A DNA stretch of 61,038 nucleotides from CAXBCP01 sp963974055 (GCA_963974055.1 CAXBCP010000027.1:1-61038), one strand, 5' to 3'. Counted from the first letter of the stretch, positions 1 to 8,995 are shown. Notes: a model not told the origin generated them from the sequence alone. Program-made: numbers and translations.

Positions 1-256
1 CGGCTTCGTCGTTGGTTTTCGACGCGACTTCGCGGACCATCTGCGCGCCCATGTTTTCGAACTTGTCTTCGAGTTCGATTTCCTTGGCGACCGTCACACC
101 GTCTTTGGTGATCCGGGGCGATCCGAACGATTTGTCGATAATAACGTTACGGCCTTTGGGGCCAAGCGTAACCTTGACCGCGTCGGCCAGGATGTCGACG
201 CCCTTTTGCATTCTTGCGCGGGCGTCGCCTTCAAATTTAACTTCTTTAGCAGCCAT
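1..256 (-). CDS. groEL: 60 kDa chaperonin GroEL, N-terminal fragment (runs off the window edge)
   Basis: First 85 or so codons of the chaperonin that forms the double-ring folding chamber capped by GroES. The visible protein begins MAAKEVKFEGDARARMQKG and contains the conserved ATP-site stretch VTLGPKGRNVIIDKSFG and the KDGVTVAKEIELEDKFENMG segment near residues 51-70, all diagnostic of GroEL. The ATG lies 13 nt after the groES stop, so the pair is one operon, controlled by the promoter and CIRCE element upstream of groES. The rest of the gene is outside the window, so completeness cannot be judged. Confidence 0.97.
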   Translation of the reverse strand, partial: MAAKEVKFEGDARARMQKGVDILADAVKVTLGPKGRNVIIDKSFGSPRITKDGVTVAKEIELEDKFENMGAQMVREVASKTNDEA

Positions 257-269
257 GTTCTGAGCGCTC

Positions 270-557
270 CTACTCGATAATTCCCATGATGTCGGATTCC
301 TTCATGATGAGAAGGTCCTTGCCATCGATTTTCACTTCCGTGCCCGACCATTTGCCGTAAAGGACTTTGTCGCCCTTCTTGACGTCGAGTTTCACGGGCT
401 TGCCGTCTTCGCCGCGCGCGCCGCTGCCGACGGAGACAATCTTGCCTTCCTGGGGCTTTTCCTGCGCTGAATCGGGGATGATGATGCCACCAGCCGTTTT
501 TTCTTCGGCGCCAAGCGGTTCGACCAGAACGCGGTCGTGTAGAGGCCTGATTCCCAT
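270..557 (-). CDS. groES: 10 kDa co-chaperonin GroES
   Basis: Heptameric lid of the GroEL cage. The 95-residue length is normal for the family. The N-terminus MGIRPLHDRVLVEP, the mobile-loop region EEKTAGGIIIPDSAQEKPQ (about residues 19-37) that contacts GroEL, and the C-terminal KDLLIMKESDIMGIIE are all typical. It is the first gene of groES-groEL. A purine-rich Shine-Dalgarno (AGGAGA on the minus strand) precedes the ATG. HrcA-type heat-shock control is inferred from the CIRCE operator just upstream. Confidence 0.98.
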   Translation of the reverse strand: MGIRPLHDRVLVEPLGAEEKTAGGIIIPDSAQEKPQEGKIVSVGSGARGEDGKPVKLDVKKGDKVLYGKWSGTEVKIDGKDLLIMKESDIMGIIE

Positions 558-605
558 CTAGCCTTCTCCTTAATTGGTTGAATTTACGTCTATTTTTCTA
601 ACTTG

Positions 606-632
606 CTAGCACTCGCTGCCAGCGAGTGCCAG
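606..632 (-). promoter_or_regulatory. CIRCE operator of groESL
   Basis: The inverted repeat CTAGCACTC-N9-GAGTGCCAG matches the CIRCE consensus TTAGCACTC-N9-GAGTGCTAA: the inner GCACTC/GAGTGC arms are perfect and the spacer is exactly 9 nt. It sits directly downstream of the predicted -10 box and covers the likely transcription start of groES, the usual place for repression by HrcA. HrcA itself is not in the window. Confidence 0.93.
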
Positions 633-633
633 A

Positions 634-662
634 CATATAGGTACCGCCCGCCTCCCTGTCAA
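634..662 (-). promoter_or_regulatory. Sigma-70-type promoter of groESL
   Basis: On the minus strand, a perfect TTGACA (662-657) is followed after 17 nt by TATATG (639-634). Both spacing and hexamers fit a vegetative promoter. The CIRCE element begins one base downstream of the -10. An additional RpoH promoter cannot be excluded. Confidence 0.75.
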
Positions 663-688
663 GGAAACCCGGCGATTGGAGCGGAAAA

Positions 689-2038
689 TCAGAAGGTTTT
701 TTCGAACCGGGCCAGTTCTTCCGGGGCGATGGAAACCTCGAAATGGGCGAATTCGTCCCTGTCGTCGCGATTCAGGACATCGGCATGCCGGTAAAGCCAG
801 GAAATCGCCGCCCCGTCGCCCTGGGGAAGTTTGAGGTTGATAACGTCCCTCTTCGCGGAAAGCAAGCGGTCGAGGCATTCGAGAAAATCCCGATTGTTCT
901 CGCCGGTTACCGCCGACATGGCGACCATATCCGGGTCTCGGCTCGCGGCGTTCTCGATCGCCGCACGCGTATCCGCATCGAGCAGATCGATCTTGTTCAG
1001 AACCTCGACCGAAGGCCGACCGTCCGCAAAATCGATCCCGAGTTCGTCGAGTACCCGCGATACGTCGTCCTTCTGCGCCGCCGAATCCGGATGCGCGATA
1101 TCGCGCACATGAACGATGATATCGGCGCCAATGACCTCCTCAAGCGTTGCCCGGAACGCCGCGATCAGCGTCGTCGGCAGATCCGATACAAAACCAACCG
1201 TGTCCGACAGAATCGCAGACCGCCCGGACGGCAGTTTGATTTCCCGCATCGTCGGATCGAGCGTTGCGAACAACAGGTCTTTCGCGAACACCTCCGAATT
1301 GGTCGACTTGTTGAAAAGGGTCGATTTTCCGGCGTTCGTATAGCCCACCAGCGCGATCACCGGATACGGGATACGCCGGCGCGCTTCGCGGTGCAGTTCC
1401 CGCGTGCGGGTCACGGTTTCCAGCTCGCGCTGAATTTTCGTAATCCTGACCGAAATCATGCGCCTGTCGGCCTCGATCTGGGTTTCGCCCGGACCGCCCA
1501 GAAAACCGAAGCCGCCGCGCTGGCGTTCGAGATGGGTCCAGGTCCGTACCAGTCGGCTGCGCTGGTAGTTGAGATGCGCCAGTTCGACCTGCAGGACGCC
1601 TTCCCGCGTCCGCGCCCGTTCGCCGAAAATCTCGAGGATCAGGCCGGTACGGTCAATGACCTTGCAATTCCAGGCTTTTTCGAGCGTGCGCTGCTGAACC
1701 GGCGACAGGGAGGTATCGACGCAGACGATATCCGCTTCCACTTCCTCGACCGCTTCACCGAGCCGCTCGACGTTTCCCTTTCCGAAATACGTTCCCGCAT
1801 TGATTTTCGGCAGCGGCACCGCTTCGCGGATCACCACGTTCAGATCGATGGCGGCAGCGAGACCCACGGCTTCGTCAAGACACGAATCCACGGCCCTGGC
1901 ATTGTCCTTGCCGGATTTACTGTATGGATGAATGACAACCGCGCGGGTGCGGTCGTCCGTGGTCCCGTCCCCTGTCAACGCAGACAAATCAGGCTTCGGC
2001 CCCGTCGATTTGGTCGTCACCTTCGTCGTCGCCGTCAT
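689..2038 (-). CDS. hflX: GTPase HflX
   Basis: Ribosome-associated GTPase that in other bacteria splits stalled or heat-damaged 70S ribosomes. The 449 residues show the HflX N-terminal domain (about 33-215, including the GGFGFLGGPGETQIEADRR signature near 175-193) and a G domain with P-loop GYTNAGKST (232-240), G3 motif DTVGF (279-283) and G4 motif NKID (348-351). The ATG at 2038 overlaps the hfq 3' end by 50 nt. The first 30 residues are not conserved-looking, so a downstream TTG near residue 18 or 21 is an alternative start. hfq-hflX is a classic pair. Confidence 0.95.
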   Translation of the reverse strand: MTATTKVTTKSTGPKPDLSALTGDGTTDDRTRAVVIHPYSKSGKDNARAVDSCLDEAVGLAAAIDLNVVIREAVPLPKINAGTYFGKGNVERLGEAVEEVEADIVCVDTSLSPVQQRTLEKAWNCKVIDRTGLILEIFGERARTREGVLQVELAHLNYQRSRLVRTWTHLERQRGGFGFLGGPGETQIEADRRMISVRITKIQRELETVTRTRELHREARRRIPYPVIALVGYTNAGKSTLFNKSTNSEVFAKDLLFATLDPTMREIKLPSGRSAILSDTVGFVSDLPTTLIAAFRATLEEVIGADIIVHVRDIAHPDSAAQKDDVSRVLDELGIDFADGRPSVEVLNKIDLLDADTRAAIENAASRDPDMVAMSAVTGENNRDFLECLDRLLSAKRDVINLKLPQGDGAAISWLYRHADVLNRDDRDEFAHFEVSIAPEELARFEKTF

Positions 2039-2258
2039 AGAGCGAGACCGGCGTTACCGGCATCACCGTGGAAATGGCGTGCTTGTATACGAGCTGCGAA
2101 TGACCATCGCGGCGCAATAACATGCAGAAGTTGTCGAACCAGGTGATAATACCCTGCAGCTTCACGCCGTTCACCAGAAATACGGTTACGGGCGTTTTCT
2201 GTTTGCGTACGTGATTTAGAAAGACGTCCTGGAGGTTCTGGGTTTTCTCTGAAGACAT
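1989..2258 (-). CDS. hfq: RNA chaperone Hfq
   Basis: Hexameric Sm-like protein that binds small RNAs and A-rich mRNA tails. It contains the Sm1 segment (VFLVNGVKLQGIITWFDNF, about residues 26-44) and the Sm2 signature YKHAISTV (about 58-65). The tail is short and acidic (DGDDEGDDQ), typical of alphaproteobacterial Hfq. An AGGAAAAGAAAAGGG purine tract precedes the ATG. The 118-nt gap upstream (2259-2376) separates it from the HAD gene and probably holds its own promoter, though no convincing hexamer pair stands out. One GANTC site lies there at 2339-2343. Confidence 0.97.
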   Translation of the reverse strand: MSSEKTQNLQDVFLNHVRKQKTPVTVFLVNGVKLQGIITWFDNFCMLLRRDGHSQLVYKHAISTVMPVTPVSLYDGDDEGDDQIDGAEA

Positions 2259-2376
2259 TCTTATACCCTTTTCTTTTCCTTTATTTCATCGCCTTCACAA
2301 TCCGGCCGCCCTTGGCCCAAAGACAATACAATAATTTGAATCGATCGATTGATGATCATCATATTCGTTATAGGTT

Positions 2377-3045
2377 CTATATGGAACTTTCCATCTTTCT
2401 GACAACCTCCAGAAAGTCGCGACACGTGGAATAATGCTCGTCCGGCGGATGGTCCCGGAATTCTGGGCTTTTCGGGTCGTTATCGCCAATAAGAACCGTG
2501 TGGCATTTCGCCGCTCTCCCACAGGCGATATCGACCCAGGTATCGCCGACGAACCAGATATCGGGGCCGGGCTCTATGCCGGTGCCTGCAAGCGCCATGA
2601 AAATCGGATCGGTCGCGGGTTTGTCACGCGGCGCATCGGTCGCGCCGACAAGATATCCGCCAAAGAATCCGTCCCAGCCGAGCTTGGTGGATTCAGCCCG
2701 GAGGTGCCCGCCCGATTTGTTGCTGACGACGCCGAGATGGCTTCCGTGATCGTGCAACAGGGCAATCATTTCGTCCGCCCCGTCGATTTTTTCGATGCGC
2801 TCCAGGTGGACTTCCCGGTAGGCGCCGTAGAAAACGTCGCGGGCCGTCTCCCAACGGTCCCCGAAAAGCTCCGGAAACGCCTCGCGGAGCGATTTCCGCA
2901 CCCGGGACGTCGTTTCATCCATCGTCCAGACCGGGTGTCCCATCGCTTCGAGGGTGCGGTTCATGCTTTCGTGGATGATCGGCCAGCTGTTGACCAGTGT
3001 GCCGTCCCAGTCGAACAACACCGCTTTCGGCATACGTTCAGGCAT
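2377..3045 (-). CDS. HAD-superfamily hydrolase, phosphoglycolate phosphatase-like
   Basis: Predicted soluble phosphatase of 222 residues. HAD motif I is FDWDGTLV (nucleophile D12, acid/base D14), motif II is VVSNKSG near residue 108, and motif IV is FVGDTWVDI near residue 165, where the acidic residues would bind magnesium. An alpha-helical cap follows motif I, as in Gph-like enzymes. The substrate cannot be assigned from sequence. The ATG overlaps the stop of the upstream aminotransferase by 8 nt, indicating translational coupling within the trkA-hfq string. The start could equally be the ATG four codons later. Confidence 0.85.
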   Translation of the reverse strand: MPERMPKAVLFDWDGTLVNSWPIIHESMNRTLEAMGHPVWTMDETTSRVRKSLREAFPELFGDRWETARDVFYGAYREVHLERIEKIDGADEMIALLHDHGSHLGVVSNKSGGHLRAESTKLGWDGFFGGYLVGATDAPRDKPATDPIFMALAGTGIEPGPDIWFVGDTWVDIACGRAAKCHTVLIGDNDPKSPEFRDHPPDEHYSTCRDFLEVVRKMESSI

Positions 3046-3892
3046 GTTCGCTCCAAAGGTGTTCCCGGTACCGTGCCAGCAGCGCCGTCGAGACTGGTCC
3101 CGGCAGACCCTCCCCGATCTTCCTGTCGTCGATGCGAACGATGGGGACGAGAAAGGCGGAGGTACTCGACAGAAACGCCTCGTCGGCCGTCTTTGCCTCG
3201 CTCACTGAAAAGGGCCTCTCCTCCAGTGCGACGCCGATATCCGACGCAATTTTCAAAAGTGCGAGCCGGGTTACCCCGTTGAGGATCGCGTGCTGTGCCG
3301 GATGCGTGACGAGCTTGCCGCCAGTGACAATCCAGGCATTGGTCGACGTCCCCTCCGTGACCATGCCCTCCGCGTCGACAAGCCAGGCTTCGTAAACGTT
3401 CTGCCGCACGGCATCGTCCTTCGCCAGAACGTTCGGAAGCAGGGCGACGGATTTGATGTCCGGCCGTTTCCAGCGGTTATCGGGAAGCGTTATCACGGCG
3501 ACGCCCTCATCGACGATCTTTTGCGAGGGCGCTGCAAACGGCTTCACCGTCATGACCACCGATGGCGTCATCGGTCCGGGAATCTGGTGGTTCCGCGGCG
3601 CGACCCCCCTGGAAACCTGAAGATACAGGGAAGCCGTATCCAACCGGTTCAGACGGAGAAGTTCCGCAATCTTCAGCCTGAACACCGCCCGGGAGAACGG
3701 CATTTCGATCCTGATCTCGCGAAGCGACCGCTCCAGGCGTTCGAAATGCGGCTCGTCGTCGACAAGCCGTCCGCGAACGACCGTGATGACCTCGTACACC
3801 GCGTCCGCGAACTGGTAGCCGCGGTCCTCGATGTGAACGGCGGCTTGCCGGTGCCGTATATACCGGCCGTTTACGTATGAAATTCGGGGCAT
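3038..3892 (-). CDS. Class IV (branched-chain / D-amino-acid) aminotransferase
   Basis: PLP-dependent fold-type IV transaminase, closest in appearance to D-alanine aminotransferase. With the ATG at 3892 it is 284 residues. The PLP lysine is K147 in PDIKSVALLPN and the cofactor-tuning glutamate is E180 in VTEGTSTNAW. FADAVYEV near residue 28 is the usual N-terminal motif. A longer reading frame starting at 3982 would run into trkA and has an uncharacteristic N-terminus, so I chose the start 13 nt past the trkA stop. Substrate specificity (D-amino acid or branched-chain) is inference; no symbol is given. Confidence 0.86.
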   Translation of the reverse strand: MPRISYVNGRYIRHRQAAVHIEDRGYQFADAVYEVITVVRGRLVDDEPHFERLERSLREIRIEMPFSRAVFRLKIAELLRLNRLDTASLYLQVSRGVAPRNHQIPGPMTPSVVMTVKPFAAPSQKIVDEGVAVITLPDNRWKRPDIKSVALLPNVLAKDDAVRQNVYEAWLVDAEGMVTEGTSTNAWIVTGGKLVTHPAQHAILNGVTRLALLKIASDIGVALEERPFSVSEAKTADEAFLSSTSAFLVPIVRIDDRKIGEGLPGPVSTALLARYREHLWSEHA

Positions 3893-3905
3893 TCGGGCTG
3901 ATTTT

Positions 3906-5282
3906 TCAGAAAAATTCGAGACTAACGGCGAACAGCCGTTCGATTTCGCGAACCGCCGCCGGCCGGACGAATATAACCACAAGGTCGCCCTTGTTCAGCA
4001 CCGTGTTGCTGCGCGGCGTAATGACCTGCTCGCCCCGGATGACCGCGCCGAACATGACCCCTTCCGGCAGTTCCATTTCCCGTATCGGAAGCCCGGCAAG
4101 GCTCGACGTTTCGAGAATTTCGGCTTCCATCACCTCGCCGAAATCCTCGCCGAGGGAATGCACCGCCCGTATCCGACCGCGACGGACATGCTGCAGGATC
4201 GTCGACGCGGTGATCGATCGCGGGCTGATGACGGCGTCAACGCCAAGGGTCGTAATCAGGGGGGAATAATTCGTGTTATTGACCAGCGCAATCGCCCGCT
4301 GCGCGCCATGCCTTTTCGCCAGCAGCGATCCGAGAATATTGGTCTCGTCGTCGTTCGTAACCGCAACGATCGCTTCGGTGACAGCGACGCCGGCCTCTTC
4401 CAGGATCGCCGGATCCAGCGCATTGCCGTTGATTACCGTGGTTTCGGGCAGGCGCCGCGCAGCGGATTCCGCCCGCTTCCTGTTTGCCTCGATGATACGC
4501 GCGCTCACGCCCGGATGCTCGTCCCGGATAAGCTGTGCGAGAAACACCCCGACATTGCCGCCGCCGGCAATGATAATCCGGCGCGCCTGGCGTTCTTCGT
4601 GACCGAAGATCGTCATCGCCCGGACAACATGATCGTTATCGGCCACGAAATACACGTCGTCTCCGATCAGCATCTGTTCGTCAGCGCTGGGCACGATCGT
4701 TTTCCCGTCGCGGATGATGCCGACAATGACGATGCTCAAATCGGGGAAAACGCCCGTAAGTTGGCGAAGCGGCGTATTGATGACCGGGCAGTTTTCGTTG
4801 CAACGAACGCCGATGACCCGAACCTTGCCTTCGACCATCGGGATGGTATCGAATGCGCCGGGGATGACCAGGTCGCGGGAAATCGCCTTCGCAACCTCCA
4901 GCTCGGGCGAAATGATGACATCGATCGGCATATTGTCGCGGCTGAACAAATCGGCCCAGATCGGCTGCAGATAACTCTGGTTCCGGACGCGGGCGAGTTT
5001 CGTCGGCACATTGAACAGCGAATGCGCGACCTGGCAGGCCACCATATTGACCTCATCGGACTGCGTGACGGCGATCAGCAGGTCTGAATCGGCCGCATTC
5101 GCCCGCTCGAGAACGTCGGGATCCGACGCGAAGCCGCGGATGGCCTGCACGTCCAGGGATTCACTGACTGTGCGGATGTTTTCGTCAGAGGAATCCACGA
5201 CCGTTACATCATGGTTTTCGAGCGAAAGCTGGCGCGCAATGTTGTAGCCAACCTGGCCCGCACCACAAACGATGACCTTCAT
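3906..5282 (-). CDS. trkA: Trk system potassium transporter peripheral subunit TrkA
   Basis: Cytoplasmic gating subunit of the Trk/Ktr potassium uptake system. The 458 residues comprise two tandem RCK units, each a Rossmann NAD-binding half plus a C-terminal ligand-binding half. The first begins MKVIVCGAGQVGYNIARQL and the second begins around residue 232 with RRIIIAGGGNVGVFLAQLI; both carry the GxGxxG dinucleotide motif. trkA immediately after ntrX is a hallmark of alphaproteobacteria. The membrane partner TrkH is not in the window. Confidence 0.96.
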   Translation of the reverse strand: MKVIVCGAGQVGYNIARQLSLENHDVTVVDSSDENIRTVSESLDVQAIRGFASDPDVLERANAADSDLLIAVTQSDEVNMVACQVAHSLFNVPTKLARVRNQSYLQPIWADLFSRDNMPIDVIISPELEVAKAISRDLVIPGAFDTIPMVEGKVRVIGVRCNENCPVINTPLRQLTGVFPDLSIVIVGIIRDGKTIVPSADEQMLIGDDVYFVADNDHVVRAMTIFGHEERQARRIIIAGGGNVGVFLAQLIRDEHPGVSARIIEANRKRAESAARRLPETTVINGNALDPAILEEAGVAVTEAIVAVTNDDETNILGSLLAKRHGAQRAIALVNNTNYSPLITTLGVDAVISPRSITASTILQHVRRGRIRAVHSLGEDFGEVMEAEILETSSLAGLPIREMELPEGVMFGAVIRGEQVITPRSNTVLNKGDLVVIFVRPAAVREIERLFAVSLEFF

Positions 5283-5298
5283 TTATCCCTGACCCGTC

Positions 5299-6717
5299 TT
5301 ATTCCGTTGCGCCGGTGCCGGACTGTTCTGCAATCTCCCGGCTGGTAACGCCGAGGGATTTCAGCTTTCTGTGCAGCGCCGACCGCTCCATACCCACAAA
5401 TTCGGCCGTACGCGACACATTTCCCCCAAAGCGGGATATCTGCGCAAGCAAATATTGGCGCTCGAAGTTTTCGCGCGCATCGCGCAACGGCAGGGACATC
5501 ATCTTCGCCCCCTCCTCCCAGCCGACCGAGACCGATGTCCCGGCGCCGATATCCGGCGGAAGATTTTCGACCGCCACCGGCGTATCCGGGCGGCCCGGCG
5601 CCATGATCAATATCCAGTCGACGGCATTGCGGAGCTGACGCACGTTCCCCGGCCAGTCATAGGCCTGCAGGGCGGCGATGGCATCCGGCGACATAGTCCG
5701 CGGAGAAACCCCGGAAGTCAGCGCCGAGCTCTGCATGAAATGTTCGATGAGGGCGGGTATGTCGTCCGGCCGGTCCCTGAGCGGCGGAATCACGATCGGC
5801 ACGACATTCAGGCGGTAAAACAGGTCCTGGCGGAAATTTCCGGCCAACATTTCCGCTTCCATGTCCCTATTCGTCGATGCGATCACGCGCACATCGACAT
5901 GCACCTGGGATTCGCCGCCGACCCGGGTAAATGTCTGGTCCTGCAGCACACGCACGATCTTTCCCTGCGTCTCGAGCGGCATATCGCTGACCTCGTCGAG
6001 CAACAGGGTTCCCCCATGGGCCATTTCCAGCGTACCGACATTGCGCGGGACGCCGTTCTCATGGCCGAAGAGCTCTATTTCCATCCGATCCGGGTTCATT
6101 GCAGCGCAATTCAAAACCACGAACGGGCCCGACGACCTCAGTGACTGCTTGTGCATCTGCCGGGCGAAGACTTCCTTGCCGACGCCCGGGGGGCCGGAAA
6201 TCAACACGCGGCTGTCCGTCGGGGCCACTTTTCCGAGCGCCGAGCGCAGGTGCCGAATAGCCGACGACACCCCGACGATATCGGTGACGTCACTTGTCCG
6301 CCTGCGGAGTTCATCGTTTTCCCGCACAAGCCGAGCGGCTTCGATCGCCCGGGTCACCGTCACAACAAGCCGGTCGGCCTTGAAAGGTTTCTCAATAAAA
6401 TCATAGGCGCCGAGCTTGATGGCATTCACTGCGGTTTCGACATTGCCGTGACCGCTAATCATCACGACCGGGATCGAAGAATGCTCTTCATGCACGCGCT
6501 CGAGGATTTCCATCCCGTCCAGCTCGCTGCCCTCCAGCCAGATATCGAGAATCAACAGATTGGGGCGACGGGTTTCGATTGACTGAAGCGCCGCCGCGCT
6601 ATCCCCCGCGGTGCGGCATTCGAAGCCTTCGTCGGTCAGAATATCCGCGATCAGCATCCGGATATCGTCTTCATCGTCGACAATCAGGATATCAGCCGCC
6701 ACGGATACCCCCGTCAT
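5299..6717 (-). CDS. ntrX: Nitrogen assimilation response regulator NtrX
   Basis: Partner of the sensor kinase NtrY. It has a receiver domain (about 9-125, phosphoacceptor D58 in LILDIW), an AAA+ domain (about 145-385, Walker A GPPGVGKE near 175, Walker B LLLDEV near 238) and a Fis-type HTH at the C-terminus (VGMERSALHRKLKSLGV). Where sigma-54 activators carry GAFTGA, this protein reads HENGVPRNVG (about 219-228). It should therefore not remodel sigma-54, as is known for alphaproteobacterial NtrX. The ATG overlaps ntrY by 26 nt; a GTG five codons in is an alternative. Confidence 0.96.
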   Translation of the reverse strand: MTGVSVAADILIVDDEDDIRMLIADILTDEGFECRTAGDSAAALQSIETRRPNLLILDIWLEGSELDGMEILERVHEEHSSIPVVMISGHGNVETAVNAIKLGAYDFIEKPFKADRLVVTVTRAIEAARLVRENDELRRRTSDVTDIVGVSSAIRHLRSALGKVAPTDSRVLISGPPGVGKEVFARQMHKQSLRSSGPFVVLNCAAMNPDRMEIELFGHENGVPRNVGTLEMAHGGTLLLDEVSDMPLETQGKIVRVLQDQTFTRVGGESQVHVDVRVIASTNRDMEAEMLAGNFRQDLFYRLNVVPIVIPPLRDRPDDIPALIEHFMQSSALTSGVSPRTMSPDAIAALQAYDWPGNVRQLRNAVDWILIMAPGRPDTPVAVENLPPDIGAGTSVSVGWEEGAKMMSLPLRDARENFERQYLLAQISRFGGNVSRTAEFVGMERSALHRKLKSLGVTSREIAEQSGTGATE

Positions 6718-8995
6718 TCGCTTCGAGGTTCACCGGTTCCAGATCAGATTCAGCAAGGTCGGGCGCCTCCGCCGCCATATATGGCATGACAACCCTGACA
6801 CAGGCCCCCTGCTTTCCATCGTCGCGATCGCGCAGTTCGAGGACCGCATCATGATCTTCCAGAATTGTCTTCACGATCGCCAGCCCCAGCCCGGTGCCTT
6901 TCGCACGCGTGGTTACGTATGGCTCGGTCAGGCGGTCGCGCTTTTCGACCGGCAGGCCCTTTCCGTTATCGACAACCTCGACAACCGCATCGTTATTGTC
7001 GATCGCCAGGCCGAGGCCAATTTCGCCTTTTGGCAGGTCGTCGGCCGACGGTGCCGTGCGTCCGTCGATCGCATCGACCGCATTCTGGATAAGGTTGGTA
7101 AGCACCTGCGACATCTGTCTCGGATCCGCTGTGACCGGTACGGGCGTCGCCGGAATGTCGGCGATGAATCGTATTTCCGGGTGAGCGCTTTTGGGCAAGA
7201 CAAGCGCTTCCCGGCAGAGGGCCGCCAGGTTTGCGGTTTCCATTTCCGGCCGCGGCATCCGCGCAAACGACGAAAACTCGTCGACCATGCGACCAATATC
7301 GCCAACCTGGCGAATAATCGTGTCGGTACAATTGGAAAAAGTATCCGGGTCGGATGTCACTTCGTGCAGATATTTCCGCCGCAGCCGCTCGGCCGCCAGC
7401 TGAATTGGCGTCAGCGGGTTCTTGATCTCGTGCGCAATCCGGCGTGCGACGTCCGACCAGGCGGCCTTGCGCTGGGCTGCCACCAGTTCCGTGATGTCGT
7501 CGAACGTTATGACAAAACCGACAACCTTGCGGTCGACCACATCCGCTGCCAGCCGCACGAACAGCGCTCTGGGGCGGCCGCCGCGCAGGATCGACACCTG
7601 CCCCTCGACTAGGCGGTTCGGACGTTCATGGGCGTCTGCGATCATGTCGGTAAGCTCCGGCACTGAATCGCCGATATCCGTACCGATCCGCTGGTCCAGG
7701 TCCGTCGCGAGCAGGGAACAGGCCGACCGGTTTGCGAGGTTGATCCGCCCCTTGCCGTCAATGCCGATGACGCCAGCGGATACGCCGCCGAGCACGGTTT
7801 CGATAAAATGCCGTCTCTCGTCAAGCTGGCGGTTCGCCTGAACCAGTTCATGGCGCTGCCCTTCGAGCTGGTCGGTCATTCGGTTGAACGCCCGGCTCAG
7901 AAGGCCGAGTTCGTCCGAATCCGGGCCTTCATCGACCCGCGCCGAAAGATCGCCGGCCCGGACCCTTTCGGCGGCTCCCGCAAGGTCGGATATCGGCCGC
8001 GACAGCCTGTTCGCAAACACCAGTCCGACCCAAATCGCGACAAACAGCAGCAGTAACCCGACAAGAATAAAGATCATCGCAAACGTAATTTCGATCGATG
8101 ACCGCCGGCCTTCGATATTCTTATAGGCCGCGGCGGCGCGCTGGGTCTTTTCGATATGTTCGAGAACATTGGGTTCGACAAACCTGCCGACATACAAAAA
8201 TGCGTCCACGACCCTGTCCAATTTAACAATGGCCCGCAGGCGGTCGTCGGCTTCGCTGGTGATCAGGACGACCTCGCCGCCACGGGCGCGGTCGATAACC
8301 TCCGGAGATACCGGATCGCGGTCAATCACGAACCCGAGTGTCCATTTCGCCAGGACCCTGCCGGATCCATCGACGATGTATACTTCGCTCAGATTGCGGA
8401 CGAGGCCCTGCCCCGCGAGTATCCGCGAAAACTGCCGGGGGTTCCCGGTCAGCAGCGGCAAGGCGCGCTCCAGGTCGCGCGCCATCGACAGCACGTCTCC
8501 ACGAATGACCTGCTGATGTTCTTTCAGATAAGCCTCGGCGACTGCCCTGGATTCCACGATCGCGGTCTTCACCCGGGAATTGAACCAGTTTTCCATGCCG
8601 AAATTGAAGAAAACGGCGGAGAACACCGAGACGATAATTGCCGGTGCGAGTGCGATAAGGCTGAACAGAACGACCAGGCGGGTATGCAGGCGCGCACCGA
8701 CCTGTCCGCGGCGGCGTTCCATCCACAACCCGACCAGGCTGCGGGCGACGACAAGCCCGAGCAACAGAAAAACCACAAGGTCGATCTGCAGCAGGATCAG
8801 TATCGTGCCGGTATCGGCGCCAAGCGGCGATGAGCCCGTAATGGTCGCATAGGTGGCAAAGGCGCAAACGAGCGCTGCGATCGTCAGGGCGATGGAAAGT
8901 TTTCGGCCCAGCCCGAACCCGCGGCCCCACGCCGCCAGTCGCGCATAGACTGCCGGTGCCCACGGGCCCCGGTTCACATCGGTTGAAGTGTCCAT
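6692..8995 (-). CDS. ntrY: Sensor histidine kinase NtrY
   Basis: Membrane kinase of the NtrYX nitrogen/redox system. With the ATG at 8995 it is 767 residues. It has hydrophobic segments at about 33-53, 67-87 and 106-132, a periplasmic sensor region, a fourth segment at about 302-327, a HAMP linker (328-380), a PAS domain (about 393-500) and a HisKA/HATPase core with H522 in IAHEIKNPLTPIQ. The ATP lid reads TTRAKGTGLGLAIVK. An open frame extends upstream to 9160 but overlaps ntrC, so the start inside the 49-nt gap after ntrC is preferred; a GTG at 9019 is the alternative. Confidence 0.94.
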   Translation of the reverse strand: MDTSTDVNRGPWAPAVYARLAAWGRGFGLGRKLSIALTIAALVCAFATYATITGSSPLGADTGTILILLQIDLVVFLLLGLVVARSLVGLWMERRRGQVGARLHTRLVVLFSLIALAPAIIVSVFSAVFFNFGMENWFNSRVKTAIVESRAVAEAYLKEHQQVIRGDVLSMARDLERALPLLTGNPRQFSRILAGQGLVRNLSEVYIVDGSGRVLAKWTLGFVIDRDPVSPEVIDRARGGEVVLITSEADDRLRAIVKLDRVVDAFLYVGRFVEPNVLEHIEKTQRAAAAYKNIEGRRSSIEITFAMIFILVGLLLLFVAIWVGLVFANRLSRPISDLAGAAERVRAGDLSARVDEGPDSDELGLLSRAFNRMTDQLEGQRHELVQANRQLDERRHFIETVLGGVSAGVIGIDGKGRINLANRSACSLLATDLDQRIGTDIGDSVPELTDMIADAHERPNRLVEGQVSILRGGRPRALFVRLAADVVDRKVVGFVITFDDITELVAAQRKAAWSDVARRIAHEIKNPLTPIQLAAERLRRKYLHEVTSDPDTFSNCTDTIIRQVGDIGRMVDEFSSFARMPRPEMETANLAALCREALVLPKSAHPEIRFIADIPATPVPVTADPRQMSQVLTNLIQNAVDAIDGRTAPSADDLPKGEIGLGLAIDNNDAVVEVVDNGKGLPVEKRDRLTEPYVTTRAKGTGLGLAIVKTILEDHDAVLELRDRDDGKQGACVRVVMPYMAAEAPDLAESDLEPVNLEANDGGIRGG

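Noticed and set aside
743..2146. Long open frame on the plus strand opposite hflX
   Set aside because: Its protein is Arg-rich with no recognisable motif and lies wholly antisense to the clear HflX/Hfq coding sequence; long antisense frames are expected in DNA of this composition.
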